64,000 bases of DNA from NCBI GenBank assembly GCA_902805475.1, contig CADCSX010000001.1:1550001-1614000 (forward strand), given 5' to 3'. The DNA is from Entonaema liquescens. Taxonomy: Eukaryota > Ascomycota > Sordariomycetes > Xylariales > Xylariaceae. The notes under the pieces were generated by a model. That model saw nothing but the letters and a program-made list of their open reading frames with translations. It made no database searches and was not told the origin of the DNA. This document shows, piece by piece, positions 35,958 through 49,543 of the stretch (its first letter is position 1; the number at the start of each line of letters is the position of its first letter). A program made the position numbers and the translations under genes.

Positions 35958-37367
35958 CTAAGAGGCTTTATCACCCAACATCTTTGCAATCTCCTTCGGC
36001 ATGTCTGAAAACTTCTCCTCGAACGTCTTCTCGAATTTCTCGCAATTGAGCCACATAGGAGAGCCTCGTTCGTGGTAGGCGTAGCAGTTGGTGAAGATCT
36101 GACGGATGTCGGACGAGAACTCCTGCTCGTCACGATACTCCTTGCGATCCATTTTAGTTTTGATCGTGCTGAGATCCATGGGAGTCTTAATCTTAGTCAA
36201 GTAGTCCGGTACACCATCTTCAACAGGTCGGACAGGATCGCGGAAAGGACCGACCAGACGGGTCCAGAAGCCTAGCATCTCCATGTTAGTATGAAGCAAC
36301 TAGCAATAGACAATTATGAATTATGAATAACTTACCAGGTCCAGATAACATCTTGCCCAAAAGTCTCTCGCAGAACCATAGCTTATCCTCGGCCGAGTAT
36401 TGCGAAGGGTCATGATTTAGGCTGGATCGCTTGACCTTGATAGGCTTTGGTGCGGGAAGTGATGCTCTGGAGGTGGGTTTCTTAGCCCCGACCTTTCTTT
36501 CGCCAGACGGTATGCGGTTCGGGGCCACATCTGAGTGACGGTATTTCTGGGGCTTGGTATATACGTCGTCGTCGCTGTCATCGGGGTCCAGGTAGTGTAC
36601 ATTCTTCCTTTGGGCCTGGCTGGCAGGGGACAAGACAGGATTGACCTGTATTACCGGGGAGGAGTTCAGGTGGCTCATAGCAATTACCAGTTCGCTTAGA
36701 ACCTCCTGGGGCAAAGACTTTGTGAATTCTTGACGGGATTCCGAAGATCGTATATACTCTGCAGCCCAGTTCAGAAGAAGGGTGCGGATTGAGGAACCTT
36801 CTGGGGAATCTTTCCATGCTTTCACAAGGAGAGGAGTAGCAGGAATGTGCTGTGTGATACGTCTGCATTCAGCCATAGCTTCGAGGGCCTCATCACAGAG
36901 ACCTTCAATACCCAGTTCGTTTCCAAGCTTCCAAGAGGCAATCAAAACTTCATAACCAGGAAGAGAGTTGGCTTCGGGAAAGAGGCTGCCGGTGTATAAG
37001 AAGTTTTGAACAAAGCCAAAGACTTCAGGAGTAGTCTGGGGAAGCTTGACAATAAGCTCGAGTCCAGCGTCTTCACCCTGTTTGGTGGCAAACTGGGTGC
37101 GATAGTGGGATGACTTGGCGCAAAGGAAGTCTTTCTGGATGCCGAAGGGAATCTCATCTTCACCGACGAGGATGACCACAAAGATGACGTGGGGTTGCCT
37201 TTGATACGAAGGTGAGTAATAGTGATATAGTGATAAGTATAACAGAGAAGAGAATTAACTTACAACCATGAGAATTTGGTGGGAACGACAACGTTTACCG
37301 CGGCTTCTACCACAGCTTCGGTTCCTCCGATCGCACGCTCCACTGCTACCTCAGTTTCCGACGCCAT
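35958..37367 (-). CDS. BTB/POZ domain - bromodomain protein
   Basis: Three exons, 37367-37264, 37198-36336 and 36271-35958, join in frame (phases 2 and 1) to give 426 residues. After an acidic N-terminus, residues about 40-130 form a BTB/POZ fold (GEDEIPFGIQKDFLCAKSSHYRTQF, FVQNFLYTGSLF). A helical BACK-like stretch and a low-complexity basic linker (KPTSRASLPAPKPIKVKR) follow. The last about 105 residues are a bromodomain: FWTRLVGPF, PDYLTKIKTPMDLSTIKTKM, EFSSDIRQIFTNCYAYH. The asparagine that normally contacts acetyl-lysine (the N of NCxxYN) is His here (NCYAYH), so acetyl-lysine binding may be weak or altered. A nuclear chromatin adaptor role is inferred; BTB would mediate dimerisation or Cullin3 binding. 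The second intron is recognised by ACTAAC and CTAG in the minus strand. Confidence 0.85.
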
Positions 37368-40300
37368 TATTTCACCCCTATGTTAATAAGAGGTCAGATG
37401 CGAAATGGTGCTAATGGTCGGACAAGGTTGTCAAAGGCAGTTGTTTATGTTTGGCTGGGAAAGGATGCTAGGGGGTTGTAAGATGTAGGAAGTAAGACAA
37501 CGGTAAGTCTTAATGAAGAATGAAGCTTCAAGACTGATGCGACAGTTGAGTTGGAAATGTGTATATGTAGTTATTTTTCAAGTTCAAATTCGGGTTGAAG
37601 GTGCGACGCGGGGTTCTTTAAAAAGATGGAAAAAATATCAATTGCGGAAGGAACGTACCTAGAAAAAGTAGTGAGTCAGTTTAAAAATCTAGATATTTTT
37701 CAATTGATTCATTTGTCTCCTACTCACTTGGACTTTTGATATTCACTTCATGAGATTCATCAGAGCGAACAGGTGCCAAGCCACAGCTTCACTCGAGCGC
37801 TAAACTTTTACGCCACAGTTATCGCGCTTTGGTCGCGACTTCTTTTACCTGTTAGTTATATCGATGGGGTTTCAAGAAACTTTAGCGGACGTAAAATGAT
37901 TTGAAGAGTGCAACAATTTAATTCTCCATAGCATTGTTGAAATGGAAGGCAGGAACAATTCAACCGAGTCTTGTCGATGATGAGCTCCGGCGCGATGTTT
38001 AACTTCGCAGCTGCCGTCAAGAAAAATGCAGATGGGAAACTCCAAGTCAGTGTCAGGGGTGACAGCAGGAGCGGGTACGTACAAATGAGCCTCCACCCAG
38101 CCACAGCACCTTCCTCAGATATTAGCACCTAAATAAGTACCACCTAGTTACTTAGACATGTGCTTATGTAAGCTTGTACTGCACAATTATCTGTTACTGC
38201 TACTGCGCCTACAGCGGTTATCAACCAATTCACATACATATTACTACCTCACTTCAAACTATAGTTACACCGGATAATCCTAACTTTCCTGTTGTATTAA
38301 GAACTCATAAGGAATGTGTCTTCAGATATTGAAACATACATTTACTATACCTCTTTACATATACTTGGCAGCTTGGTTATTCTACTCAAATCTGCATAAT
38401 AAATACATTTTAATTAGTTGTTTACTACGCTTAGTTGTCTCCTTCGCAAAATACTTCAAGTGTTGTGAATATAGGAAAGGGCTCGTATGGATTCTGTAAT
38501 ACTGTGCTTGATATAAAGGAGAAGAGTTAAATAAGCATATATTCACGTAGCCAACAGCTACGCTTAAATACGTTAGTTACCTCAACTACCTAACTCGAAG
38601 GATGAATGGTTCATCTGAATGCAAGTAAGTAAATAATTAGTAGCCATGACATCGATTTGTGTTATAGGAGTTGCTTAAATTCACTTGAATCTACTTCCTC
38701 TAGTAGTGTTTAGACGCGTATTGTTGCACAAAGCATTCACCTAAAGCCCGTTGTTTAACATTAACTTATAAGGATCTGGGACTCAAGTTTAGGCCATAGA
38801 GCGTTGAAGATCATTTTATCTTGCGCAATATATACATAAACTATCCTCTAATGAATGAGTTCCGATGGTTAATAAAATAGCAAATAGCTTCGTATTCAGC
38901 CTCTGAAGTTTCTCATATACTCATTACCTACCTACAATGCCTGTTGTCTCCCTTCAATCTCCTCGGAACCCGTCTAAGAGTAGTGAATCTTAGCAATAGT
39001 TCCCGTAGCTTGGCAGGAAAACACAGCTGGAACGTGCATCCGTTCATCCATGGGCTCCCACTGGAATTCATGTGAAGTCGACGGGCCATCGGTTATCCAT
39101 TGACCAACGGGAGTCCGCATTTCGGTCCGTGACAATATGCTGTATACCTAGCTACTCTTCGCTCCCACATGAAGGCCTGCCTAATCCCACGCTCGCCAAT
39201 GAGCAAACCCCAAGAAGATGTTCCAAGAGGTTCTCGTCCCTTGCGTATTCCCTTACTCTTCACTCTCCGGGATTGGCTCAGATCATGCGATTGTGTATTT
39301 GTCGGGTTGCTGTGGAACAAGCGCTACCGAACTGAATCGGATGTTGGTGTGGACGTACGAGTGAGCTATCATTTTGTGCCTTTATATGTTTGCGAGGGAT
39401 CGCAAGTTAAAAGAAGCAGAACGGTATGGGTGTGTCCCGTCCGCTCGAGCGAATGTAACCGCCGGAGCGGTAGTTGCACAGTATAGAGTCGTTCTCATCC
39501 AAACGCTTGCAGGTCGCATATTTGCCGGTCCCTACATATTATGTATGTACCTGGGAGATAAGTCTCTTAAACAAGCTTTGATGAAGTTACACCTGCTCCT
39601 CTCGGATGCTTACTACGCCGTGTAAACAAGAAGGAAGTGATAATGTCTCGAGTCGTATCACGATCGAATCGACTTGCTAATGCAAATATATTAAGACTCC
39701 TTGGCCCTCTTTTATAAAGTATATGCGCTCCAATACCATACCAATATAGTGATTTGACTATACTGGTGTATGTCATTAATATCATCTGGAGACCCTTTAT
39801 ATGTAAGACAGGTAGACAGATTTGCTACGCTATCACCGTATTATACCTACCCTATATCAGGAATGCACATTTCTAACCAAATTTGAGGTCTGGATGTAAA
39901 TAGTAGACGGATATGCTATAGTAGTCTACCGCCAAGATCAAGGTATGGTAGCGAGTCGGACCCCTTAACTTTCATCATGATGTACAAAGTTCGGTTTGAA
40001 GTGCGCGATGTCAGCTATTTGCTGCAGCGTAGGTGGCGGACTGAATTCCCAGGAGTTACGGCACAACATTCCGAGAAGTTGTGGAAGGTCCTCCCGAGCT
40101 CTCACACCGGTGAGTCTAAAGTCAGGCCGGCTGCAGGCGATGCATATCCGGTTGCATTCCCGCTGCAAGTTGCTCTCGTGGAACCAGGTTCCTCGACGAC
40201 AGGCATAGCGACATGCATATTCCAGTGGTCCTTTCTCCGCACTCGACCCCAACATCTGAAATCTGATAATCTAGCCAAGGCTCCTCGAACAATCTATAAG

Positions 40301-41546
40301 CCTTGCCGAAAGTAAGAATGCTAGGTCGCAAGCGCTCGGTAGAGTCGATCCGTATAACAGGGGATACCGTTTTTACCTTATTACTCCGATATGATCGCTT
40401 GCTAAGCACATTTCGCGAATTCAATGGCGTGATATTGATCGATCAGCTTGAATACTGCAGTACTATGTTTATCTCTCAAGATACAACTTTTCCGTATTCA
40501 CCAGCTGCCTTCCCGGATGTAGACCAGCAGTAGACCTTTGAGGCTGAATACCCCTTTCCACTGCTATCTCCTAGGTCAATGGAACCATCGATCGGGCGGG
40601 TTACAGTTACATGCCTACCCTTCCACGGATATAAAGCCAGGAATCTGGGAGTGATATTAAGATAGTTGGTGTATGGCAGGGTTTAATATAATGGTTGGAA
40701 AAGCCGAGCATTAAAAAGAAGATAAACACCAAGGTCCAACTAAATTGCTAAGACATCTTCCTGTAGCGGAGCATGGCGGTTATTCTATGGGGCCCCCGTC
40801 TGTAGGATCACTAGATTGAGGTCCAACCGTGCAATGTAACGGTCTTTGGTCTTCTCTACTGCAGCCTAGTGCCGCGACCGGCTAAAAAATCAGCTACATC
40901 AGGACCCTGATGAATTGGAATGCCGCCCACACCTTATGTCGGGTATGGCTCCATCATCGTTTCATCTTTGACGCCATCCATGATAGAATAATGACTCGAG
41001 TAAATATGGTAAATATAGGTGGCTAGATATCATGTATGGTGTTGAAGTAGATTGATATTAGCACCTACAGGCGTGTTTCTATCAATCAAGCCTCTACATT
41101 GGTGTTAGTTATAGATCATGTAACTTACAAGTATGTACCGCCTCGTTGGTTCTACGTCCCATCGTAAGAAAGTAACGTTAGCATGTGAAAAAATTTACCA
41201 TGGCATCAAGTTGTACAAATTTTCTACTTCTTTCCGATAAGGTAAGTCCGGCAGCTCCGAGATCAATGGGACTGGCCTACAGGATTGGAATTGGGCCGTG
41301 AAGGACCGAGCTGTGGAGTGGCGGTGGCCGACATGTTGAGGCTAGAGCATAAGGAGCCGACATTTGACCGACGTTTCATGGTGAGTTCTTCGTTGGTGTT
41401 GAGCCGCAGTGGAGCCGCAAAGGGGTATGTAAAGGCTATCTACGGGGTTTTTGAGAGGGATTTATCGTGAATGTTTCTGGCTTACACTTATGCTTCGCAT
41501 TCATAACAGACCGGACCAGGCCATGGGGGTCCCACAAATATGGATA
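37368..41546. other. Gene-poor stretch upstream of the BTB-bromodomain gene
   Basis: 4.2 kb. The first 0.5 kb is the likely promoter of the minus-strand BTB gene. Overlapping frames at 37856-38128 and at 39965-40424 (minus; LRPSILTFGKAYRLFEEPWL, CIACSRPDFRLTGVRARED) read somewhat like protein, but are interrupted or overlapped by frames on the other strand, so at most decayed genes. The rest is AT-rich and shows nothing. Confidence 0.45.
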
Positions 41547-43097
41547 TCAGCTAGAGCCGCTCCCCTCATCCCCGGTAAGATCCGAGTCCAAACGGAGCGT
41601 AGTCTCCTCTAAATGTCCGGTGTGGTGTTCTGATCCGTCGTCAGTCTGACCATCATCGTCCTCTCTCCGCCCAAGAAGTATATCCTCGCTCCCTTGCCAT
41701 TGAGGGGGCATTCTTGGCATTTCCAATTCATCTTCGTCCTCCCAGCCGTAATCTTCACCTTCGCTATCTGCAACCTCGAAATCGGTCTGACCTAATTTTC
41801 GCTTGTGTCGCGAAGTTGGGGATAAAGGCAAGGATGCTTGGTTCGCGTCTAAACCGACACCAACAAGGCCATCCTAGGTGGGTCAATATTTCAAGTTGGT
41901 TGCGGGTCGCGAGTTGACTTACATTCTCGACATGAAAGGCGAAAACTTGACTGAGGCCACCTGGGGTTGTCTTGCCGTTCAATTTCTGAATACCAACGAA
42001 GTGGACATCGTGGACCATGTCACTCTCCATTATCCAGTCCCTAAATAGAACTAGCCGAGTAGCAATTCCCTGTTCCCAAGTACCAGCATTAATAGCGGGG
42101 ATGAGAGTAGCACCTTGCTCAAACTGCATTCTGGTAGCACATTGGGACAAAATTACAATGCAAATATCCCTCGTCGCTGCAAGTTTCTGAAGGGTCGATA
42201 TCAAGAACTGAAGGACCTGCAACCTTCTAGCCGAAGGCCCTGGCCCTGTACATTGTGTGAGCGAGCAGCCCCAGACGCTATGATATTGCTGCATGGCATT
42301 GCATTACCTTTTTGAGCCGGTCGGGGTTCGGAATTTTTCGGGAAAGCATAGTTCACCAAGCTTGACAGGGTATCGATCACGACGAGCGATGTACTGCTAG
42401 GGATTGCATTTGCTGTAGGCTTGCAGACGAGACTGATAAGATGCGATAAGGTCGGTGCCTGAAAATGGACAAAATTATCTGATTGATCTGGTGTTGAGGA
42501 TGTCGAAACGGAGGTGATCATATCATGAAGCCTACGGGAAGATATGGGATGGAATCCATCTGTGAGATGAATCAATGACTCGGTAACATTTAAATCAAAC
42601 AAAAAAAAAACAGATATAGGTCTGCATAAGTAGACATCTGAGTGGGAATGGACAAATTAACACGAACCTACCCAAACAACCTTCTCACCGTGTCGTAAGA
42701 CATTCGCAGCGAGTTGGGTCCTGTAAATGGCGTTCAGAATGTGCAACTATCCCACGATTCTGAATAGCGGCCATACCCAAAGGAGGTTTTGCCAGATCCT
42801 GGGGGTCCCCATATTTCTATGACCTGACCTTTCTGTAAGCCACCAGGACGAGGTAGGGTGCTGCTACTCTCAGGAATGACATCATTGAGGGCTTGATCAA
42901 GTGCCTCAATATTTGTCGGTATGAATCGCTGAGGATCAGTCCCCAGATCCTCAAGGGCTTGGGCTGCGGAAACAGTTGGTAAGCGATCTGGGTCCAATTA
43001 GTACTAATTTATAAATATATGGTAAGATATTTTTCTTACGAGTTGAAGTTAGGTCGAAACTAGATATATCTTGGCCATGGATTGATGAATAGTCCAT
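41547..43097 (-). CDS. Rad51-like RecA-family recombination/repair protein
   Basis: Six exons on the minus strand (43097-43040, 42987-42777, 42720-42668, 42559-42308, 42245-41923, 41873-41547) join in frame to 407 residues. The N-terminus reads MDYSSIHGQD..., TSTHRLPTVSAAQAL. The Walker A motif GPPGSGKT is at residues 80-87, followed by FGTQLAANVLRHGEKVVW and Walker B SLVVIDTLSSL. VILSQCATRMQ and GTWEQGIATRLVLFRDW follow, as in the fungal Rad51-paralog group (Rad55/Rlp1-like). Such proteins act in homologous recombination by assisting Rad51 filaments. The donor of intron 3 is GTTCGT, weaker than the rest, chosen because it gives VVWV-DGFHPIS. The last about 70 residues are acidic and low-complexity (GEDYGWEDEDELE). 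Which Rad51 paralog it is cannot be settled without alignment. Confidence 0.85.
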
Positions 43098-46000
43098 TTT
43101 AGAATCTGGGGTTAGGTAAAGAAGGGGTTAATTAATTAATGAATTGTTACATAAAGTAATTTCAATTCCCATAAATCATTAGGTAGGTATCATTCTTTAT
43201 TTTTTAAGAATCAAGCGGTAAGAAGTTTGTTGCTAGGGTTGGAGATTGGAGATTGGGGTTGAGTTCCCAAAACCAAATCTCAGCAGGGTTTGAGCCTCAC
43301 TGTGACAAGCAGCCGCTGCCTGCAGATCAAGCGCTGATCATCTTGACGTCCCTGAAATAACTGTCGGCATTGGTGCACGTGACGTTGGATCCATTAATTC
43401 ATGTTACCTGTTACCATGCGATTTTGTGTCTCAGCACTAATTGTAGTAGTCACGTACCAATTCCCTCAATCATTATCGTGTATTTCAAAATGCCACCAAC
43501 ACAAGAGACACATGTCACAACTGTCCTTGTGATCGCATCGCATCGCTTAGGAAGGATTCACCGCGCATCCATCACATTTTAATTTAAAAAGAAAAATCTA
43601 GCTCTCCCCGCAGCGTCGATGGACCACATGACAATAATTATGGTGGCTAGTTTGAAGCTATCGAGCTTAACGCCTAACTAAACGACGAAGAGGAGATCTT
43701 TCAACAAAAACGTATCAACTATACGCTTTCCGGAAATTATCTCAACCCCAATAACATACCTAGATCGGCCCTACATATCAAACTAGTCGAATGCTTGATG
43801 CTGATGCTTGAGGGTTTGAGGGTTTAAGGCTCCTCTTTTAGCCATATCAGCAATGAGGCATTCCTAGCGCATCTTGTGCGATGCCTGGGTAGTTCTAGCC
43901 CAATCCTGAACGGATACTAGGCTGCGATTCTTAATTAACTACCCCCACGAAGAGCCATTTACTAGGCACCTGAGAGATATAGCTACCGTGGCTACTTTAA
44001 TAGTACCTACAATATACTATTATATCCACTCGTGGAATAACCTGAGCCGCCATAATTCTGTCCTTTTGAAAAGCGGGTAACGAAAGCATAAGCTGAGACG
44101 GGACCAGAGACAGAGGTGCAGCATGGCCTCGCTTCAGGTACTTCGCAAACGTAACACCACAAGAGATCCATCACAACCTGGATAGAGAAGTCATATCAAC
44201 ATTTCTGAAAACGAAAAGAGATGACCTAAACCAGCCCTGACTAGTACAGAGGAGACTTCTTTCTTCTCGCATTGATGAAGCTAGTCGATCCGTAATGCGG
44301 AGAGCTTGAAACGCATATCTATTGGTTCGCTACGTATCCTTCATGGTTACGCTATCAAGGCTATCTCTAGATCGCAGCAGGGGATTGATGCAGGTACGTG
44401 TCGTGTCGGGGAAAAGTTTCAACTCGGACCGGTTTCTGGGGTCTGGACCTGTTGAACGCCACAGTCCGGGGGTCCCAGGAAGTCAGCTTACTTCGGAAAC
44501 ATGGAACGGTACTCCTATCTCCTGAGCCGGTGTGATAAGGGGAATAAATGCCTCTCCAAGCGAGACAGCATAGACACCCCTTAACGACTGCACTTTAATT
44601 CTCGGAACCCGTCCGAAGCCACAGTTATTAGGATCCGAATAATCTATGGCGTATGCTGTCGTAGACGACTTTAGGGGATATGCACTAATTAAGGTAAATT
44701 CTATGATGTCTGTTCGTATACGCGAGTCAAGGAGCTCATCTCGGCTTAACGGCGAGCGGAGCATACCATAGCGTACCTCGGACCAGTTCGGAGCCACCGA
44801 GAGCAGAAGGAAAAACCGGGGAACGATTTACCCGCGGGCAATCCTGGTCCACGATCAAGAAAAGATGGACCTAAGGAGGTGAAACCCCCACCGAAAAGCC
44901 GCACAAGCCTCATGATACCATTGCTGTCCCAAGCGGGTTGTAAGAATTCAGCACCTCTTTTTTTGGTGCAAGCGACCTTTTTTAAATGCTACCTTTAGCG
45001 TCTAGTTATGTATTGTCTGATCTATGAACTATGGTCTTGTGGTGGGGTACATATCATCCATCGTTAAGTAAGGTCGTATTATTGCTCTGAGGATTGAGAA
45101 TCCTAGCTAGCTCACTGATAAGAAATCCAGGAGGAGACGATTCTGCGTCGGTGTTCGCGGCTACTACGTAAGCATCACGCACCATCAGCTTTGCATTGAG
45201 GCACAGTGTACTCGATGTTAACAAGCCTGACTCGTAGGTTTCTCGGCTTCTCGTATATATGATATATTCGTGAACCAGAAATTTATAGTCAACGTGGTTG
45301 AAAACGAGTATCTCTCTCCGCCGCAAGATAACTAAGGCCCGATTCGAACATCAGAGAGTGGCCCGATTGACAGGAAACTCGTTCGGCCGTTGATTAATTC
45401 TACGTTGCCAAGACACCGTGGGACCCTATGTGCGTTCGTTGCCATTTACTTTATTTTTATTCTAGAACGTACTCCGGAATCTGTAACGGGAATTAAGATG
45501 CGGAGAGCTGTTGCGGAGAAGCGCCGTCCTCCGCCTTTTTCATATTACGCATGTCCAGTGTAGATGAGTCCTCTGTTGTTACTCACGAAGCAGGTTCTAA
45601 GAAGTGATTGTCTAGTAATTCCCTCTTACGCCCTGAATCAGCTGTACATATCCATGCTGGCTAGATACATATGTAGCTTCTATACATGGGTAGTCGTTGA
45701 TATCATGGTATCCATTATTATGCATGGCACGGTTACATAGTATTACTGTATTTATCATATGAGCTGCTATATCTGTGGGAATGTTGGTCTAGTTAAGATA
45801 CTATGTGATAGTCTTGCTATTTGATTGCTAGAATTCCTTTGGATGGGTCCCTGCATTAGACGATTGAGGTCCCGATCTTCGCCTCTAAAATGCAGTTTAC
45901 TCCTTGCAGGATAAGCATGATATACATGCTATACATGATATGATGTCTTATTGTTGTGTATATAACTGTTTGCTAGGGCCCTGCTATATAATAAACATGT

Positions 46001-46280
46001 TAGTTGTGATCGTGATGTCTGTTCCAGATTTCAAATTAACTTGGCAATAAGAAAGGCTCGTTTGCGCAATTAAGATGGACAAAGAGGTGCTCCTCGGTAT
46101 GCCTATCTGGGAAATGAGAACATTGTCTAGACCCTAAAGCCTTAATCCTAATGAAGTATAAAGTTACGTTTATCTGTGGATCTACGACCCCGGATCAGTG
46201 GAAAGTTTAAGTATTATCTTTGTGGGGAAACATACCCGTGTAGCGAATTAAGTATTTATACTGTGCGTATCTGGGATGAT

Positions 46281-46316
46281 TTTACGTGGTTTACGTGGTT
46301 TACATGGTTTACGTGC
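46281..46316 (+). repeat. 9-bp tandem repeat (TTTACGTGG), 4 copies
   Basis: Two perfect units and two with single changes. ACGTG cores resemble bHLH/bZIP sites, but the context gives no gene to regulate. Confidence 0.85.
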
Positions 46317-48724
46317 ATAATGAGTTGCTCATCTTAGCAACAACTCCTGATAGTTTGTCTCATACGTAACGTCTCGTGTTCATAATGCCAATCTCAAGTC
46401 CCTTGAAAATCTATGATCAAAGGTATGCTCATTAAATTACTTGTTCGAGATTAAGGCTGCAGTCTATTCCCCAGGATAAAGTGGGTTCAGTTCGAATTCG
46501 AGGCTACTCCCGCCTTTCCCCAGACTATGCTGTTTCCCATCTTTAAGCATTATTACGTATAGCCACATACACAACTTTCACGAGGTAACAAGGTCACATG
46601 GAAATAGCAAACCATTTCACCAGTATTGGCAACTTCCGCACACAAAATTAATTGTGGGGGGTTGAAAGAAGGCGTAGTAGTAGTAGGACTGGTATTAGAG
46701 AAAAATGACATATCGAGTGACAGTTAGACGGGAATCCACTCGTGAGTGAAGGACGGTAATGCATCTTTCGACATTAATATACAATGCATAAGGCGATCGA
46801 CTGATGAACTGTGTTCTATCTTATAGTTTCGGACCTATTCTACGACGGACATCACACGTATACAATCCTTATGCCTTACCTGACGTAGAACAGACAAACT
46901 CATAATACATACGCCCGGCAAAGGCGTAGAAAGCCTCGCTGCCTTGTGTGTTTTATATATGGACCCCCACGTTCTAGGAAAAGCTTGGCACATACTGGGC
47001 TTTCGGTAAACTGGTACGGGGATTCAAACATTGATTACATCAATATTCCGCTCCTTACCGAGGGATACCACGGAAGAAAACCTGCTTCTTCCATCAACAT
47101 CTGTCTTCCACGCCAATAGTTACCGAGACTTAAGACTCATCTATCGTGAGATCACATTCGTATCAGTTGTCATCGGCACGTGTAAGACCTTATCATAAGC
47201 CACCTTCAAGAAGAGCATGTGCAAACCACGGGCCGGTGATAACAGAACCCGGACCTGCGTTTTCAATAGTCTAAACCATACCACTTATTGGCATTTTGGT
47301 GAAATCTAGTTGGCCTTGCAAGATGGCAAGCGTACTTGATAAGAAGCAAGGCTAACCCAGGAAAAAGTAGTTATCTGGAACAAGGCCAAACCTGGGCTAC
47401 ACTATCAATCTCACAAGTTATACTTGGCATGAATGTCTCATAATATGTATATACACAGATCCTTACCAGGGTAGATAGATAGCCTGTGGGGAGCAACTCT
47501 GGGGTTCGGTTGGTCTAGTTGTACAAAGCGAATATGGTGACTTTCTAACCCCTAACCCCAGATTTAGGACGAGTCAAAGAACCCATAAGAGGGAGAAATC
47601 ACGATGATCAAACCCCGAATCACCTATCTACTATCTCGGGAATCTTCTTGCTTCATGCGAATATATTAAGAAAGCTACGCAGTGCTCTCGTAATCAAGCT
47701 TGTCAGAGTCGAGTTGGTTGGCTGACTTGCGTTCAGACCTCAGGGGCTGGGACTTTTTCTTCTTTCTTTTCCGGTCATTTACGAGCTTGTCCAGGTGTCA
47801 TGTTCTGCACGTCTTCTTATGTCAGCCAGCATCTTTACGTTCCGTTTAGAATTCTAGTGCATCTTCTTGATCCACTCATCGGAGTCCATCTGTACTAATC
47901 TTCTCAAGTACACTGCCGAGTCGACGATGGCAAGATAGCCCTTATCTACCACGCACTAAGGAGCACAACCCGTCGAATGCGGCCGAGCTCGGCCCCACGT
48001 TCTCCATATCTTTTTATCGCGGGCCTTTTCGATGATTTTTTTTTTCTCTTCGTAGTCTCCGGAGAAGGTGTCATTGTAGTCAGCTCCCACTTGATTGCCA
48101 GGTTTGAAAACAAAACAAGTTAATGATTTACTTATTTGTGACGAAGATCCTTTGTAGACCACCCGTAGTCACTTATTAGTTTATTTTATTTTCATTTTTT
48201 TGCCCCCTTTCCCTCGCCCCAAGAAAAAAAGGAAACCGAGGCAGTTCTTGGGGCGCGAGAGAAATATCGAAAGTAGCTAGTCGTTGCCGCACAGCCAGCC
48301 GCCTTACCTTTTATCCCCACACATCTCGGTCGTACTATGCCGCTATCCAGGCCATCCAGGTGGATGACTTACATTGAGGCTAGTAAGATGAAAATGAAAT
48401 AGTACGAGCTTGGTACGATGGGCTCCTGATCCATTCAGGTGGGATTCACTTGCGGCATATGCGCTTATTAAGTAATCCAAATAATACACACCGGTCACCT
48501 TTTTTCTTCTCAACGAGTCTCACATCTTTCTACATAGTGGTGGTTAGGAACGAGAATAGGTAACAACGAGAATAAAAGTCCGATATTAGACATAATAATA
48601 AAGCAAGTATAAATGACGAATCTGGATAATATAATGCGTAAGTCCAAATATGGAATTTGCCGTTGAAGGTGGACTGCGGATTATGCCATAGTACAATAGG
48701 TCAATAGTAGTTTACAGGAAGATG

Positions 48725-48749
48725 GGAAGTGGAAGTGGAAGTGGAAGTG
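48725..48749 (+). repeat. Hexanucleotide repeat (GGAAGT), 4 copies
   Basis: Perfect tandem GGAAGT units in non-coding DNA. Confidence 0.9.
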
Positions 48750-49084
48750 AGGGCAGAAAAGACCATGTGTTGTGTTCATTAAGGGCTATTCGTGGCTTGA
48801 TTGTCCTTTTGTTACGTCTTTTGCTAGGTCTACCCCTGTTACTTACATAGTCTATGCAGTAATCAGTGGGTTATCTAGGCTCCTTTTTTTTTTTTCCTTT
48901 TCTCTTTCCTTCTTTTTACATAGGTTGTTAACTGGTTTCCTGCGCCCTTAAGAGCCGGGGGCTCTAAGTGACGGAACTCCTAACCACATGTCCACACGTT
49001 TACACATACATAATATCCTCTGACCTCGACACGCGGAATAAATCTCACACACCACGTTTCTCTTTGCGTACACCCCGTCCTATG

Positions 49085-49104
49085 AAAAAAAAAAAAAAAA
49101 AAAA
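49085..49104 (+). repeat. Poly-A run (20)
   Basis: Uninterrupted A run; probable slippage site and possible length error. Confidence 0.95.
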
Positions 49105-49122
49105 GATGCATAACATATACTG

Positions 49123-49158
49123 CATAGACGACATAAACGACATAAACGACATAGACGA
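49123..49158 (+). repeat. 9-bp tandem repeat (CATAAACGA), 4 copies
   Basis: Units CATAGACGA, CATAAACGA, CATAAACGA, CATAGACGA, the outer two sharing one change. Non-coding. Confidence 0.9.
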
Positions 49159-49543
49159 GAGAGGTGGGAGGATAACTCGCGAAAAGAAGATAGCCTAAGA
49201 TTAGAATATTTCCAGCTTGGTCCAGACCACCCCAGCTATTAGGTAGAAAGTACCTAAGTAGGAATAAAATAACAATTCCAATATCCAATACCGATAATAC
49301 CGATACCGAACATACCCAAAGTACCATAGTAGCCCCAGCCAGCCAGGAGGTTGCACATTAATGATGATTTTGACTTAATTCCCTTACCCCCTTGTGCAAA
49401 TCTTTCCAGTAGGTTCAGCGGCCTCCACGTTTCTCCTCCCCCTTCCCCAATTACATCAAATACGTTATGTACGTACTATACAGGATTAGGGTACGTACTA
49501 TCGTACTATCGTGCGCAACTATGGCGAAGTAACGTGCGATGTA

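Noticed and set aside
39965..40424. Possible frameshifted minus-strand pseudogene (FGKAYRLFEEPWL, CIACSRPDFRLTG)
   Set aside because: Looks somewhat protein-like, but I could not connect the pieces or name a family, and the plus strand is equally open.
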